Assembly (NCBI RefSeq): GCF_000379125.1
Contig: NZ_KB900627.1
Coordinates: 651,747-715,746 of the forward strand
Source: Methylosinus sp. LW4
GTDB taxonomy: Bacteria; Pseudomonadota; Alphaproteobacteria; Rhizobiales; Beijerinckiaceae
DNA length: 64,000 bases
Direction: 5' to 3'
The position numbers were made by a program, and so were the translations under genes. Of this stretch, positions 18,425 to 26,407 are shown piece by piece. The first letter of the stretch is position 1. Every line of letters starts with the position of its first letter. The notes below the pieces were generated by a model that was not told the origin of the DNA, searched no databases, and saw only the letters and a list, made by a program, of their open reading frames with translations.

Positions 18425-19102
18425 CTAGATGAGCGGCGCGCCCTTATCGAGAAGGCCGTCGAGAAAGTCCTCTCGGGAAGAAACGGGGCCGGCCTCGGTG
18501 GCGCGGATCAGCGCTTCCACCACCTCTCGCGCCAGCGAACGGGCCATGACCCGTTCCTCCGTCGAAATGGCCGACATCGCACAACCATGCAGAAAGACGC
18601 TTCGCACGTCGAATAGCCGCTCATACTGATCGGCGTGGCGACGGGCTGTCCTCCACAGTGAGACACGTGTCGACGCCCACATTGCGTTTCGCGAGAGGTT
18701 CCATGCAATTGCGAGTGCCGCGAACGGAACCAGGTCGAGCATCGCTCCGATATCGTGGATTCTGCTCTTGGAGTCCGGGGCGACGACTCTGGCCAGCGCC
18801 ATTCCGGCGGCGCTGATCAGAAGCAGTGCGGTTCCGACGTAGCTCGCGATGCTCCGGGCTTGCGAAACGACGGCGAACGCGACGCCGGCGGCACCGACGG
18901 CGAGACAGATGAACGCGACATGCATCAGCCAGCCGAGCGGACCGAGTTCGTACTCGCTAATGAAGCGCCACGAAGGATCGAGATCCGGTCTGACGACGTG
19001 GAGCACCGCGAGGATCACCAGGAACATGCTCGTGCCCACGCTGGACACGAAGGCCGCGTTCCGCGCAGAATTGGTCGGAAATGGCGAGTTGAACGTCGAC
19101 AT
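18425..19102 (-). CDS. DUF998-like membrane protein with atypical C-terminus
   Basis: 225 aa. Residues about 15-150 form four hydrophobic segments (e.g. SSVGTSMFLVILAVLHVV, LGWLMHVAFICLAVGAAGVAF), matching DUF998 integral membrane proteins. After NLSRNAMW the sequence becomes soluble and charged (SLWRTARRHADQYERLFDVRS...), unlike relatives, which keep further membrane spans. A frameshift near 18645 or a fusion could explain this. Function unknown. Confidence 0.65.
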   Translation of the reverse strand: MSTFNSPFPTNSARNAAFVSSVGTSMFLVILAVLHVVRPDLDPSWRFISEYELGPLGWLMHVAFICLAVGAAGVAFAVVSQARSIASYVGTALLLISAAGMALARVVAPDSKSRIHDIGAMLDLVPFAALAIAWNLSRNAMWASTRVSLWRTARRHADQYERLFDVRSVFLHGCAMSAISTEERVMARSLAREVVEALIRATEAGPVSSREDFLDGLLDKGAPLI

Positions 19103-19117
19103 TGGTGTTCGTCGCCT

Positions 19118-19597
19118 TCAGGTGAGGGTGCCCAACAATTCTCCGAGGCGGTCGTGCGACTCGTTGGCGCCCGCCTCCATCCCCGACTGTAGGTGACCAT
19201 CGCGATCGGCCTGCGACTTGTAGAGCAGGTGGCTCGTCAGTCGGGTGTAACCGTCCCTCTCCTCGAATGTGGCGGTCACCACGATCTCGTGGCCGGGCCC
19301 CAACGGCTCATAGTTCTCAGTGTAGACGACGCGCCTCTGCGCATCGATCTCACGATACTCGCCGCTGAATGCGTGCTCGTTTCCATCCGGCGCGCGGAGG
19401 ACAAAGCGCCATTTTCCGCCAACGCGATGATCGATTTCGCACACGGTGCAATCGAGGATCTTCAGCCCGTACCACCGGCGCACGTACTCCGGTTTCGACA
19501 TCGCCTCCCACACGAGGCGCGCTGGCGCAGCGAAGTCTCGGGTGATGATGACCTCACGGTCCGACTTCAGCTCGACGCTCGTCTTTCCCCCGCTCAT
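19118..19597 (-). CDS. SRPBCC/AHSA1-family protein
   Basis: 159 aa START-like fold protein (Activator of Hsp90 ATPase homologue 1-like). REVIITRDFAAPARLVWEAMSKPE and GGKWRFVLRAPDG are typical of the family, which binds small hydrophobic ligands. The start MSGGKTS overlaps the ArsR regulator stop by 4 bases; the frame stays open upstream but within the regulator. ArsR-SRPBCC pairs are common; the ligand is unknown. Confidence 0.88.
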   Translation of the reverse strand: MSGGKTSVELKSDREVIITRDFAAPARLVWEAMSKPEYVRRWYGLKILDCTVCEIDHRVGGKWRFVLRAPDGNEHAFSGEYREIDAQRRVVYTENYEPLGPGHEIVVTATFEERDGYTRLTSHLLYKSQADRDGHLQSGMEAGANESHDRLGELLGTLT

Positions 19598-19917
19598 TTT
19601 ACGTTCCCTTTTTGCATTTCGAGAAGCAACGCGTCGAGCTGGTCGAAGCGTGCGCCCCAGATGTTTCGGAACCGCTCCAACCACTCGTCGAGCTCGCGGA
19701 GCGGCGCGGCGTTGAGCGCGTAGAAGCGCTGTTGTCCCCGAGGCCGCACATGGACCAGACCGGCATTGCGAAGGACGCGGAGGTGCTTCGATACTTGCGG
19801 CTGCCCGAGCGGGATCCGCGCACAGATCTCGGCGACGGGGCTCGGCCCGACGCGAAGCAACTCCACGATCTGGAGGCGGTTCGGTTCAGCCAGCGCGGAC
19901 AGGGTCTCGATAATCAT
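19594..19917 (-). CDS. ArsR-family transcriptional regulator
   Basis: 107 aa winged helix: LSALAEPNRLQIVELLRVGP, then GQPQVSKHLRVLRNAGLVHVRPRGQQRFYAL. No ArsR metal-binding CVC motif, so it probably responds to something other than metal, as usual for the ArsR-SRPBCC pairs. Upstream (19918-19950) the DNA is strikingly AT-rich with TATATA runs, a likely promoter/operator. Confidence 0.9.
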   Translation of the reverse strand: MIIETLSALAEPNRLQIVELLRVGPSPVAEICARIPLGQPQVSKHLRVLRNAGLVHVRPRGQQRFYALNAAPLRELDEWLERFRNIWGARFDQLDALLLEMQKGNVK

Positions 19918-20023
19918 ACGATGTATATACCCTGTTTTATATATATCTGTAAAGCCATATAATGCAGGCCATCAGGTTGTCTCAAGCTCCCGAGCGGGAC
20001 TACCTCGTCCACGAAATGCCGCT

Positions 20024-20204
20024 CGACGAGCTCGCCAATCTGCGCGTCCCGACCGATCTCGAAAGGCTGGAGGACGAGGGGCTGTTGCTGCGGCCCGAAT
20101 CGGTCGCCGATCTCGACAGCATTTTGGCAGCGGACGTAGAAGACGCGGAGAGTCCGGACGAAGCGGGGGACGATCATCGAGAGGAACTGTCAGATGCCGG
20201 GTGA
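20024..20204 (+). pseudogene. scpB 3'-end remnant, copy 1
   Basis: The plus strand encodes a fragment with LERLEDEGLLLRPESVADLDSILA and an acidic tail ending DEAGDD, resembling the C-terminus of the condensin-associated protein ScpB. Open from an ATG at 19962, but only the last 60 residues match. It is truncated and unlikely to function. Confidence 0.55.
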
Positions 20205-20391
20205 GGTGCGCTCGGTCTGACGCGATCGTCGAGGGCGCTGCGCCTCCCGCGCGAACCGGTCGAGAAGCGATGGCGCCGCCGATTTGGCGAAAGTCCAAGC
20301 ACCTTCACGCTTGGCGTCGTTCGCCGATCGACTGCTCCGGGGAAAACGAAGCTCGGGCGCAGGAAGGTCACGGCGGTGGCGTTTCTATGTG

Positions 20392-20571
20392 AAGATACAG
20401 AAGTTCTTGGAGGTCTTCGGCCTCGCTACGCTACGCGAACTCCCGGATATCGAGAGGCTCGAGGACGAAGGCTTGCTGCGGCGGCCTCGAACCGAGGCGG
20501 AACTCGACGGCGCCTTTGGACTTTCCGGCGAGGATGGCTCGAAGTTCGACGACGCCGGCGACGACATTTAG
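20392..20571 (+). pseudogene. scpB 3'-end remnant, copy 2
   Basis: FLEVFGLATLRELPDIERLEDEGLL is a good match to the final helices of ScpB, followed by an acidic tail (FDDAGDD) as in copy 1. An ATG-initiated frame begins at 20284 but the part before FLEVFG is unrelated. Two diverged copies of the same gene end in tandem indicate past duplications at a recombination site. Confidence 0.6.
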
Positions 20572-20694
20572 CGAATCGAGCCGTCCCGCATACCGACCTT
20601 TCTGTCTACGCCCGACCCCGGCTACGACCGTGATTGCGCGGATCACGCCTGTGTCTGTGGTCTTCACCCCCTTGCGCCGGGGAATCGAAAGTCC

Positions 20695-20719
20695 GTAACA
20701 CTTTCGTCGGTTGCGCGAA
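20695..20719 (+). promoter_or_regulatory. Predicted ECF promoter of bufferin locus 1
   Basis: GTAAC (20695-20699) - 16 bases - CGAA (20716-20719), 45 bases before the bufA1 start. The same bipartite element precedes bufA2, the beta-propeller gene and the outer-membrane barrel gene. It resembles what I recall of the Caulobacter sigma-F (NrsF-controlled) promoter. Confidence 0.75.
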
Positions 20720-20764
20720 TTTAGAACTTGCCGACTGGTTTCGGCGCATAGCAGGAGGCATCGG

Positions 20765-21049
20765 ATGGATCGTCGTTCTTTCAATCTCGCGCTGGTGGGA
20801 TCGCTCACCACGGCTCTCACCCACTTGGCTTCCGCCGCTCCGGCGGAGGAAGAGGGCAAGGAGAAATGCTTCGGCGTCGCCCTCAAGGGTCAAAATGATT
20901 GCGCCGCCGGCCCTGGAACGACCTGCGCCGGATCGTCCAAGATCGATTATCAAGGAAACGCCTGGAAATATGTTCCGCACGGGACCTGCGTCTCGATCGA
21001 GACGCCCTTCGGCAATGGCTCGCTGGAGGCGCTCAAGCGGCGCACCTGA
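20765..21049 (+). CDS. bufA1: BufA1-family bufferin precursor (DUF2282)
   Basis: 94 aa exported precursor of a ribosomally made, modified copper-binding peptide. A signal sequence (about 1-25, starting [10 protein letters not shown] with a twin Arg, cleavage near SAA) is followed by a small core with four cysteines: Cys35 (KCFGV), Cys46 (NDCAAG), Cys54 (TTCAGSS) and Cys75 (GTCVS), the DUF2282 pattern. In studied bufferins, Cys residues are converted to thiooxazoles by the DUF692 enzyme with its DUF2063 partner and the product buffers copper in the periplasm. Start chosen for the strong AGGAGG site 6-8 bases upstream. First gene of bufA1-B1-C1-D1. Confidence 0.9.
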   Translation: MDRRSFNLALVGSLTTALTHLASAAPAEEEGKEKCFGVALKGQNDCAAGPGTTCAGSSKIDYQGNAWKYVPHGTCVSIETPFGNGSLEALKRRT

Positions 21050-21087
21050 TCTTCGCGACATTCCGTCTCAAGCGCGCGGGGAGCCGC

Positions 21088-21957
21088 ATGGGCGAAACCG
21101 TTTCGACCATTTCGTCCCGTCTCCCCGCTCTCGCTGGGGTCGGCTTCAAGCCGACGCATTTCGATGCGATCCTCTCCGGCGCGCCATCTGTCGGGTTTTT
21201 CGAGATTCACGCGGAGAATTACATGGGCGACGGCGGTCCGCCGCATCGCCAGCTCTCACGTCTTCGCCAGGAATATCCGCTTTCGATTCACGGTGTCGGG
21301 CTTTCGATCGGCTCCAGCGAGCCGATCGATCGTCGACATTTGGAGCGATTGCGCGCACTCTGCGACCGCTATCGGCCGGCGGGCGTTTCCGAGCATCTGG
21401 CCTGGTCGACGCATGGCGGCGTCTTCTTCAACGATCTCCTGCCGCTGCCCTACACGCGTGAAACGTTGGCGCGCGCGATCGACAAGATCGACGAGATCCA
21501 GAACTTTCTCGGACGGCAGATTTTGCTGGAAAATCCAGCGACCTATCTCTCTTTCGCGGAAACGGAGCTGTCCGAGCCGGAGCTTCTCGCCGAGATCGCG
21601 GATCGCAGCGGCTGCGGATTGCTTCTCGACGTTGAGAACATTTATGTGACGGCGACGAACAAGGGCTTCGAAGCGGCGGACTATTTATCCAGATTCGCTT
21701 TCGCTCCTGTGCGCGAAATCCATCTCGCCGGCCATTTCGAGACGCGTGGCGCGCGTGGCGAGCCTTTTGCGCTCGACGCCCATTGCGCGCCGGTCGCCGA
21801 GGCTGTTTGGGCGCTATTCAGCCGAGCGCTGGCGCAGACAGGTCCTGTCGCGACCCTTGTCGAATGGGACAATGAAACGCCCGAATGGGCGGCGCTCGCG
21901 CGTGAGGCACAGCGGGCGCAATCGATCCTCGACGGCGCAGCGCAGCGGGCCGCATGA
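21088..21957 (+). CDS. bufB1: BufB1, DUF692 multinuclear iron oxidase (MNIO)
   Basis: 289 aa TIM-barrel enzyme of the DUF692/MbnB group, which uses a cluster of iron ions to modify cysteines of its peptide partner. Probable ligands and conserved residues: His68 (SIHGVG), His103 (SEHLAW), Glu149 (LENP), Asp181/Asn184 (DVENIYV), His212 (EIHLAGH), Asp230/His232 (LDAHCAP) and Glu259. The start MGETVST is preferred because the upstream open frame overlaps bufA1 and has no homology. Follows bufA1 by 38 bases and overlaps bufC1 by 4. About half identical by eye to BufB2 at 46195. Confidence 0.93.
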   Translation: MGETVSTISSRLPALAGVGFKPTHFDAILSGAPSVGFFEIHAENYMGDGGPPHRQLSRLRQEYPLSIHGVGLSIGSSEPIDRRHLERLRALCDRYRPAGVSEHLAWSTHGGVFFNDLLPLPYTRETLARAIDKIDEIQNFLGRQILLENPATYLSFAETELSEPELLAEIADRSGCGLLLDVENIYVTATNKGFEAADYLSRFAFAPVREIHLAGHFETRGARGEPFALDAHCAPVAEAVWALFSRALAQTGPVATLVEWDNETPEWAALAREAQRAQSILDGAAQRAA

Positions 21958-22733
21958 GAGAGGATTCTCGAATGTGGGAGAGAACGCAGGCGCAATTCGC
22001 CGCCGCTCTGCTCGACGCGCGCCAGGCGGCGCCGGCCTCGCTGGCGTCCGAGAGGGGCGCGGCCGCCGATCGTTTCGAGGTCTATCGCAATAGCGTCGTC
22101 GGCGGGCTCGTGCGGGCGCTGGCCGCTCGCTTTCCCGCCGTAGTGCGTCTCGTCGGCGAAGAATTCTTCGCCGCAATGGCGCGCGAGTTCTTGCTCCTGC
22201 GGCCGCCGAAATCCGCTGTGCTGCTCGAATATGGCGAGGATTTCGCCGATTTCGTCGCGGGCTTCGCGCCCGTTTCCGAGCTGCCCTATCTCGCCGATGT
22301 GGCGCGGCTCGAGGATGCGCGCGTGCGCGCCTATCACGCCGCCGACAGAGAGCCGCTATCGCCGCAAGCGCTGGCCTCGGTCGCTCACGATCGTCTGGCG
22401 GAACTCACTTTCGAAATTCACCCCTCGGCCTATGTGCTGCGCTCCGACCATCCGATGGTGACAATTTGGGCGATGAATGCGGGCGAAGCCGAGGCGGCGC
22501 CGCTCGAGCATTGGGACGCCGAGGACGCTCTCGTGACCCGTCCGCACATGCGCGTCGAGACGCATCGCCTCGCGCCGGGCGGAGCGGCTTTTCTTCAGCG
22601 CCTCGCCGTGGGCGCGGAATTCGGCGACGCCGTTCGCGTTGCGACCGCCGAAAAGCCGACATTCGATTTGTCCGAAGCGCTCGTCGAGGCGCTCACGGCA
22701 GGATTTTTCACGGCAATCAGAGGTGACACATGA
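21954..22733 (+). CDS. bufC1: BufC1, DUF2063-type partner protein
   Basis: 259 aa. The N-terminal DUF2063 domain (FEVYRNSVVGGLVRALAARFPAVVRLVGEEFF) binds and presents the precursor peptide to the MNIO enzyme in related systems (HvfC, MbnC-like role). Starts inside the bufB1 stop (ATGA) and overlaps bufD1 by 4 bases, so the operon is tightly coupled. An alternative start 6 codons downstream (MWERTQ) would hardly change the product. Confidence 0.9.
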   Translation: MREDSRMWERTQAQFAAALLDARQAAPASLASERGAAADRFEVYRNSVVGGLVRALAARFPAVVRLVGEEFFAAMAREFLLLRPPKSAVLLEYGEDFADFVAGFAPVSELPYLADVARLEDARVRAYHAADREPLSPQALASVAHDRLAELTFEIHPSAYVLRSDHPMVTIWAMNAGEAEAAPLEHWDAEDALVTRPHMRVETHRLAPGGAAFLQRLAVGAEFGDAVRVATAEKPTFDLSEALVEALTAGFFTAIRGDT

Positions 22734-23215
22734 CGAATTCCGCTCATGATGCGACGCAGCCCGCATCGGGAGCCTCGCTCTGCATCCTCACGCAGCGCGT
22801 GATCGGAGCGCTCAAGCGCATTCCCTATTCCTTCATCGCGCTCGGCGCCCGCATTTTCCCGGCCGCTGTCTTCTGGCAATCTGGACAGACGAAGCTCGAG
22901 GGTTGGCGTGTCTCGGAAAACGCCATTTATCTCTTCAAGGAAGATTATAAGCTGCCGCTTCTCGATCCCGTCGTCGCGGCGCACGCCGCCGCGATCATCG
23001 AGCATGTATTTCCGGTTTTGCTCGTGCTCGGTCTCGCGAGCCGGCTCGCCGCGGCGGCGCTGCTCGCCATGACGCTGGTGATCGAAATCTTCGTCTATCC
23101 CGACGCATGGCCGACGCATGGCGTCTGGGCGACCTGCCTGCTGCTCGTCGTCGCGCGCGGACCCGGCGTCGTTTCGATCGATCGCCTGCTGCCGCGCCGC
23201 TGCGCGCGCCCGTGA
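22730..23215 (+). CDS. bufD1: BufD1, DoxX-family membrane protein
   Basis: 161 aa with four predicted membrane helices; the DoxX signature FWQSGQTKLEGW follows the first helix. DoxX proteins are regularly the fourth gene of bufferin type 1 operons and are thought to assist redox or export at the inner membrane; the exact role is not known. Last gene of the operon; locus 2 has no DoxX gene. Confidence 0.88.
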   Translation: MTNSAHDATQPASGASLCILTQRVIGALKRIPYSFIALGARIFPAAVFWQSGQTKLEGWRVSENAIYLFKEDYKLPLLDPVVAAHAAAIIEHVFPVLLVLGLASRLAAAALLAMTLVIEIFVYPDAWPTHGVWATCLLLVVARGPGVVSIDRLLPRRCARP

Positions 23216-23225
23216 GAACGGCGCG

Positions 23226-23345
23226 TCATGCGGACAAGGAAATCCTCGTCACCAGACCGTCCGCGAACCATTGCGCGAGGAATCCGGCGGCGCGCTGCAA
23301 CAGAGTCTCGTCTTTGTTCTGAAACTCGAGCAGCGTGCAAATAGC
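23226..23345 (-). pseudogene. Remnant of a third bufC-like gene (3' end)
   Basis: The minus strand between the operon end and 23345 translates to LLEFQNKDETLLQRAAGFL, then AQWFADGLVTRISLSA and a stop. It lines up with the C-terminus of BufC2 (ELFAFRENGEGVDRRSAIFL, then SRWLADELVSAITLTD and a stop). No upstream part remains. This is the only content I can identify in the 23216-23453 gap. Confidence 0.65.
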
Positions 23346-23453
23346 ATCGTATTTTTATGTTACCCGAAGGTGCGTACTTGTCTAATCGATCTGATGGCGC
23401 TCATAAATTCCGGAGCAGCCGGAGGGTTCCGGGGTGCAATTGGGAGAGTGAGC

Positions 23454-23855
23454 ATGACCAAACATTTCACAATGGGTGGCACCGCCACCTTCGACTTCAT
23501 TGAACTCCTCGGCGGCTATATCGTTGCGATGACGGGCGACTTCGACGGCGGCGCGTTTGCACGGGTTGTCGGCGAGCCGCGCGTCCAAGGGAATAAGACC
23601 TATCTCGACATGGAACACACTTTCATCCGCAAAGACGGCTCCACGATCCAGACCCGCGACCAAAGCGTTCTGACCGCGGTCGAGGGCGAAGCGCGTCTGC
23701 TCGGAGCCACCACCTACAACGTCGTCAAGACGACGGGCGCCTTCGAGGGCCTGACCGGCCAGTTCCGGTCATGGGGTTCGGTCGATCCAGCAACAGGTCA
23801 GGGCGTGCTACGCTTCTGGGGCTCGATTGGCGAGGCGTCGGCGAAGGCCGCCTGA
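23454..23855 (+). CDS. Conserved hypothetical protein, possible beta-barrel
   Basis: 133 aa from MTKHFTMGGTATF, preceded by a GGGAGAG ribosome site. Predominantly beta-strand character with Gly turns (FEGLTGQFRSWGSV, GVLRFWGSIGE), reminiscent of small lipocalin-like or allene-oxide-cyclase-like barrels and of DUF3224, but I cannot assign the family. No signal peptide. The frame continues upstream but overlaps non-coding DNA. It precedes the azoreductase gene by 64 bases and may be cotranscribed with it. Confidence 0.7.
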   Translation: MTKHFTMGGTATFDFIELLGGYIVAMTGDFDGGAFARVVGEPRVQGNKTYLDMEHTFIRKDGSTIQTRDQSVLTAVEGEARLLGATTYNVVKTTGAFEGLTGQFRSWGSVDPATGQGVLRFWGSIGEASAKAA

Positions 23856-23919
23856 ACCGGAATGCACCTTGGCGGGGCGGGGCCGTAGCATCCGCCCCTA
23901 AGTGTCCGGAGTTTTCCAA

Positions 23920-24597
23920 ATGGCTACTCTTCTCCATCTCGACGCCAGCGTCCGAGGCGGTCGCTCGTTATCACGTCAATTGAGCCGATCGTTCATCGAT
24001 GTATGGTCTGAGCAACATCCCGCCGATGCGGTGCTGCGTCGGGACCTTTCCGAACACGCGCCGCCCTTCGTCGATGAGGCGTGGATCGCAGCCTGCTTCA
24101 CCAAACCCGAAGCTCGCACGCCGGCGATGCACGCTGTGCTCGCGGTTTCAGACGAACTGATCAGTGAACTGGAGGTCGCCGATGTTCTCGTGATCGGCAC
24201 GCCGATGTTCAACTACGGCATGCCCGCGATACTCAAGGCGTGGGTTGATCAGGTAGTGAGGGTCGATCGCACCTTTTCTTTCGATCTCGCGCGCGGAGAC
24301 TGGCCCCTCGAGCCGATCTTGTCGGGCAAGGCGCTGGTCATTCTGACCTCGAGTGGCGAGTTCGGCTTCGGCCCAGGCGGTGAACGTGAAGAGATGAATC
24401 ACCTCGATACGCACCTTCGCGTCGTTGGCCGCTATCTCGGTGCGACGAAAGCCTTTCATATCGGAATCGAGTATCAGGAGTTTGGCGACGATCGCCATTC
24501 CCGCTCACTAGCCGACGCATTGGCCGCAGTGCAGCCTCTGGTGCGGCAGGTGTCTGAATTCATCGCCACCCGCCCATTGTCGACGACGTCGCGATGA
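23920..24597 (+). CDS. azoR: FMN-dependent NADH-azoreductase
   Basis: 225 aa flavodoxin-like quinone/azo reductase. LLHLDASVRGGRSLSRQLS is the FMN phosphate loop, GTPMFNYGMPAILKAWVDQV is the family signature and SSGEFGFG lies at the flavin. Reduces quinones and azo compounds with NADH, protecting from electrophiles. Start MATLLHLDA chosen over an upstream Met because it fits family length. Convergent with the HxlR regulator that follows. Confidence 0.92.
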   Translation: MATLLHLDASVRGGRSLSRQLSRSFIDVWSEQHPADAVLRRDLSEHAPPFVDEAWIAACFTKPEARTPAMHAVLAVSDELISELEVADVLVIGTPMFNYGMPAILKAWVDQVVRVDRTFSFDLARGDWPLEPILSGKALVILTSSGEFGFGPGGEREEMNHLDTHLRVVGRYLGATKAFHIGIEYQEFGDDRHSRSLADALAAVQPLVRQVSEFIATRPLSTTSR

Positions 24598-24732
24598 TGT
24601 TTGCCTCCGAGCCCGCGATCCGAGTTCTCGATGAGGCGAATGGCCCAGGCTCGAATGGGATCGACGCCTCGAGGCCGGGCGGCCGTATTCGAAACGGAAT
24701 GAGCTAGGCGCCGTGCTTGGCCTACTCCTTTT

Positions 24733-25107
24733 TCAGATTGCCCGATCGAAGGCTATGCGAGCCTTTTCGACAGCGCGAAAATTCTCGATCACCCATTGAT
24801 CGAGCGCTCCGACGACTCGGCCGAGCGACGCTCCGAGTGGAGTCAGGCGATACTCCACTCGAGGCGGCACTTCCTGGAAGTCCTGACGCACAACGATCCC
24901 ATTTCGTTCGAGACCGCGGAGCGTCTGGGTGAGCATCTTCTGCGAAACACCGTCGAGACGTCGCATCAGCTCACCGTTACGTTTGGCCCCTTCGGCCAGG
25001 ACGGGCAGCAGAAGCAGCGCCCATTTGTCGCCGATTATGGCCAATACCTCACGCGATGGGCACGCGGAGTTCCACGGGTCGGCTAGGGGCAATTTTTGGC
25101 GCGCCAT
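24733..25107 (-). CDS. HxlR-family transcriptional regulator
   Basis: 124 aa winged helix of the HxlR type: SREVLAIIGDKWALLLLPVLAEG, then GVSQKMLTQTLRGLERNGIV and PPRVEYRLTPLG. A conserved Cys (SACPSREV, residue 16) near the N-terminus is the redox/aldehyde-sensing cysteine in relatives such as HypR/YodB, so it probably senses electrophiles. The near-palindrome at 25123-25135 just upstream is a candidate self-operator. Confidence 0.9.
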   Translation of the reverse strand: MARQKLPLADPWNSACPSREVLAIIGDKWALLLLPVLAEGAKRNGELMRRLDGVSQKMLTQTLRGLERNGIVVRQDFQEVPPRVEYRLTPLGASLGRVVGALDQWVIENFRAVEKARIAFDRAI

Positions 25108-25122
25108 AAATCTGTACGGCTC

Positions 25123-25135
25123 TATAGTTACTATA
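25123..25135. promoter_or_regulatory. Candidate HxlR operator
   Basis: TATAGTTACTATA, palindromic apart from the central base, 15 bases upstream of the HxlR start. Beyond it, 25140-25389 shows no convincing gene. Confidence 0.5.
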
Positions 25136-25389
25136 AGGCGTGTACCTTACTAGTGGTTATTATCCCTGTCAATCGAGCGTGCGCGATCGTCCCGCGTAAG
25201 GTGATCGAGTAGGTTTTGGCGCAAACGTTTCGTGACGCGCAAGCAGCGGCGCCTGTATCAGTTCGGTCAAGCGTGAAACGCGCTCGTGACACAGCAACGA
25301 CGCAGACCTGCTCCTGACGGACCAACTATGTTCGAAGGTCCAAGAGCAGGTACGAGTGGCTGCCGCGGCTCGAAACTCGTCCCACATGG

Positions 25390-25974
25390 TCAATCTTCGG
25401 GCCACATGCCGAGAAAGTGGGAAATCATCCGTTGGATTTCATGGCTGCTCGCGCCGGAGTGAATTTCAACCGCCAAGCCCCAGACTAGTGAAACGACGAG
25501 GCGGGCCGTATCGGCGGGATCCCAATCTTCGGGAAACGCAAGTCCGGACTCCCGATCCTTTCGGAAGCGTTCGGCCAACTCGTTCCGAATAGCGCTTCGG
25601 CCCTCGGCCCACCGGGCGCGAAATGGATGATCATCGCAAATCGGGAGCGCGTTATTCAGGATCAGACATCCGGGCGCATGGTCGGGAGACGTCAGTAAAT
25701 CGCTGATGCCAAACAGAAGCGATGCCGCCACGGCTCGAGCGTCCGGCTCCCGCAACGCTCGCTCCACGATCTCGTTCTGGCGCGCGAGATAGACCTCGAC
25801 GATCCGGAGAAAAACCGCCTCTTTGCTCCCGAACGCGAAATAGAAGCTCGGCGCGCTAATGCCGATAGCTTTCGTCAGATCTCCGATGGACGTGTTGTCA
25901 TAACCCCGCCGCCAAAACATGTCGGCGGTGACATTCAGCGCCTTGTCGATGTCGAATGTCCTGGGTCGCCCCAT
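25390..25974 (-). CDS. TetR-family transcriptional repressor
   Basis: 194 aa: MGRPRTFDIDKALNVTADMFWRRGYDNTSIGDLTKAIGIS is a textbook TetR DNA-binding domain; the C-terminal ligand domain contains PGCLILNNALP, with a Cys seen in many relatives. Divergent from the YCII/Tag genes, with two operator-like palindromes between them, so it likely represses both itself and that operon. Ligand unknown. Confidence 0.92.
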   Translation of the reverse strand: MGRPRTFDIDKALNVTADMFWRRGYDNTSIGDLTKAIGISAPSFYFAFGSKEAVFLRIVEVYLARQNEIVERALREPDARAVAASLLFGISDLLTSPDHAPGCLILNNALPICDDHPFRARWAEGRSAIRNELAERFRKDRESGLAFPEDWDPADTARLVVSLVWGLAVEIHSGASSHEIQRMISHFLGMWPED

Positions 25975-25992
25975 CCGTCATCCTCTTCCATA

Positions 25993-26053
25993 TGTAGCGA
26001 CCGCTACAGAATCGCTTGACGCTCCCTGTCATGGTAATATAGTGAGCGATATA
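25993..26053. promoter_or_regulatory. Tandem TetR operators in divergent promoter
   Basis: TGTAGCGACCGCTACA (25993-26008), seven-base arms around a two-base centre, and a related copy TATAGTGAGCGATATA (26038-26053) sharing 11 of 16 bases, 45 bases apart. They lie between the TetR gene and the YCII gene. Confidence 0.75.
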
Positions 26054-26097
26054 GAATCAACCCCATGACGATTTCCGTAGACGCCGAGGGCGACGCC

Positions 26098-26406
26098 ATG
26101 AAGCATTTTTTGCTCGAAGGAAAACATCTCGTCCCTTTCGACGAGTTGCACGATCTCGTCGCCGAGCATTACGCTTATCTGCAAGCCGGCTACGACAACG
26201 GAAATTTTCTGTTTTCCGGGCCGCAAGTCCCGCCGCATGGCGGTTTCCTGGTGGCGCGGGCGCGAACGCGGGAGGAGTTGGATGCGCTGCTCTCGGCCGA
26301 ACCCTTCGTGCGGGAGGGGAAGATGGTCTTCACCCGCGTCACCGAGTTCGAGGCGGCGCAATTCCAACCTGCGATCGAGGATTGGTTCGCCGGCCGGCCG
26401 GTGTGA
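26098..26406 (+). CDS. YCII-related protein
   Basis: 102 aa from MKHFLLEGKH (a start at 26065 adding 11 residues is possible and lies nearer the operator). YCII proteins have a ferredoxin-like fold with a conserved His/Asp pair; here HLVPFDEL, the HYAYLQAGYDNGNFLFSGP segment and PFVREGKMV are visible. Enzymatic role generally unknown. The downstream glycosylase gene begins 1 base after its stop, so they form an operon controlled by the divergent TetR protein. Confidence 0.8.
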   Translation: MKHFLLEGKHLVPFDELHDLVAEHYAYLQAGYDNGNFLFSGPQVPPHGGFLVARARTREELDALLSAEPFVREGKMVFTRVTEFEAAQFQPAIEDWFAGRPV

Positions 26407-26407
26407 G

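Noticed and set aside
19248..19267. GTAAC...CGAA pair inside the SRPBCC gene
   Set aside because: Spacing is only 12 bases and it lies within coding sequence, so it is not the bufferin-type promoter.
21088..21957. DUF692 gene as a methanobactin MbnB
   Set aside because: No MbnA-like precursor or MbnC is nearby; the precursor is a DUF2282 protein with a signal peptide and the partner is DUF2063, which fits bufferins.
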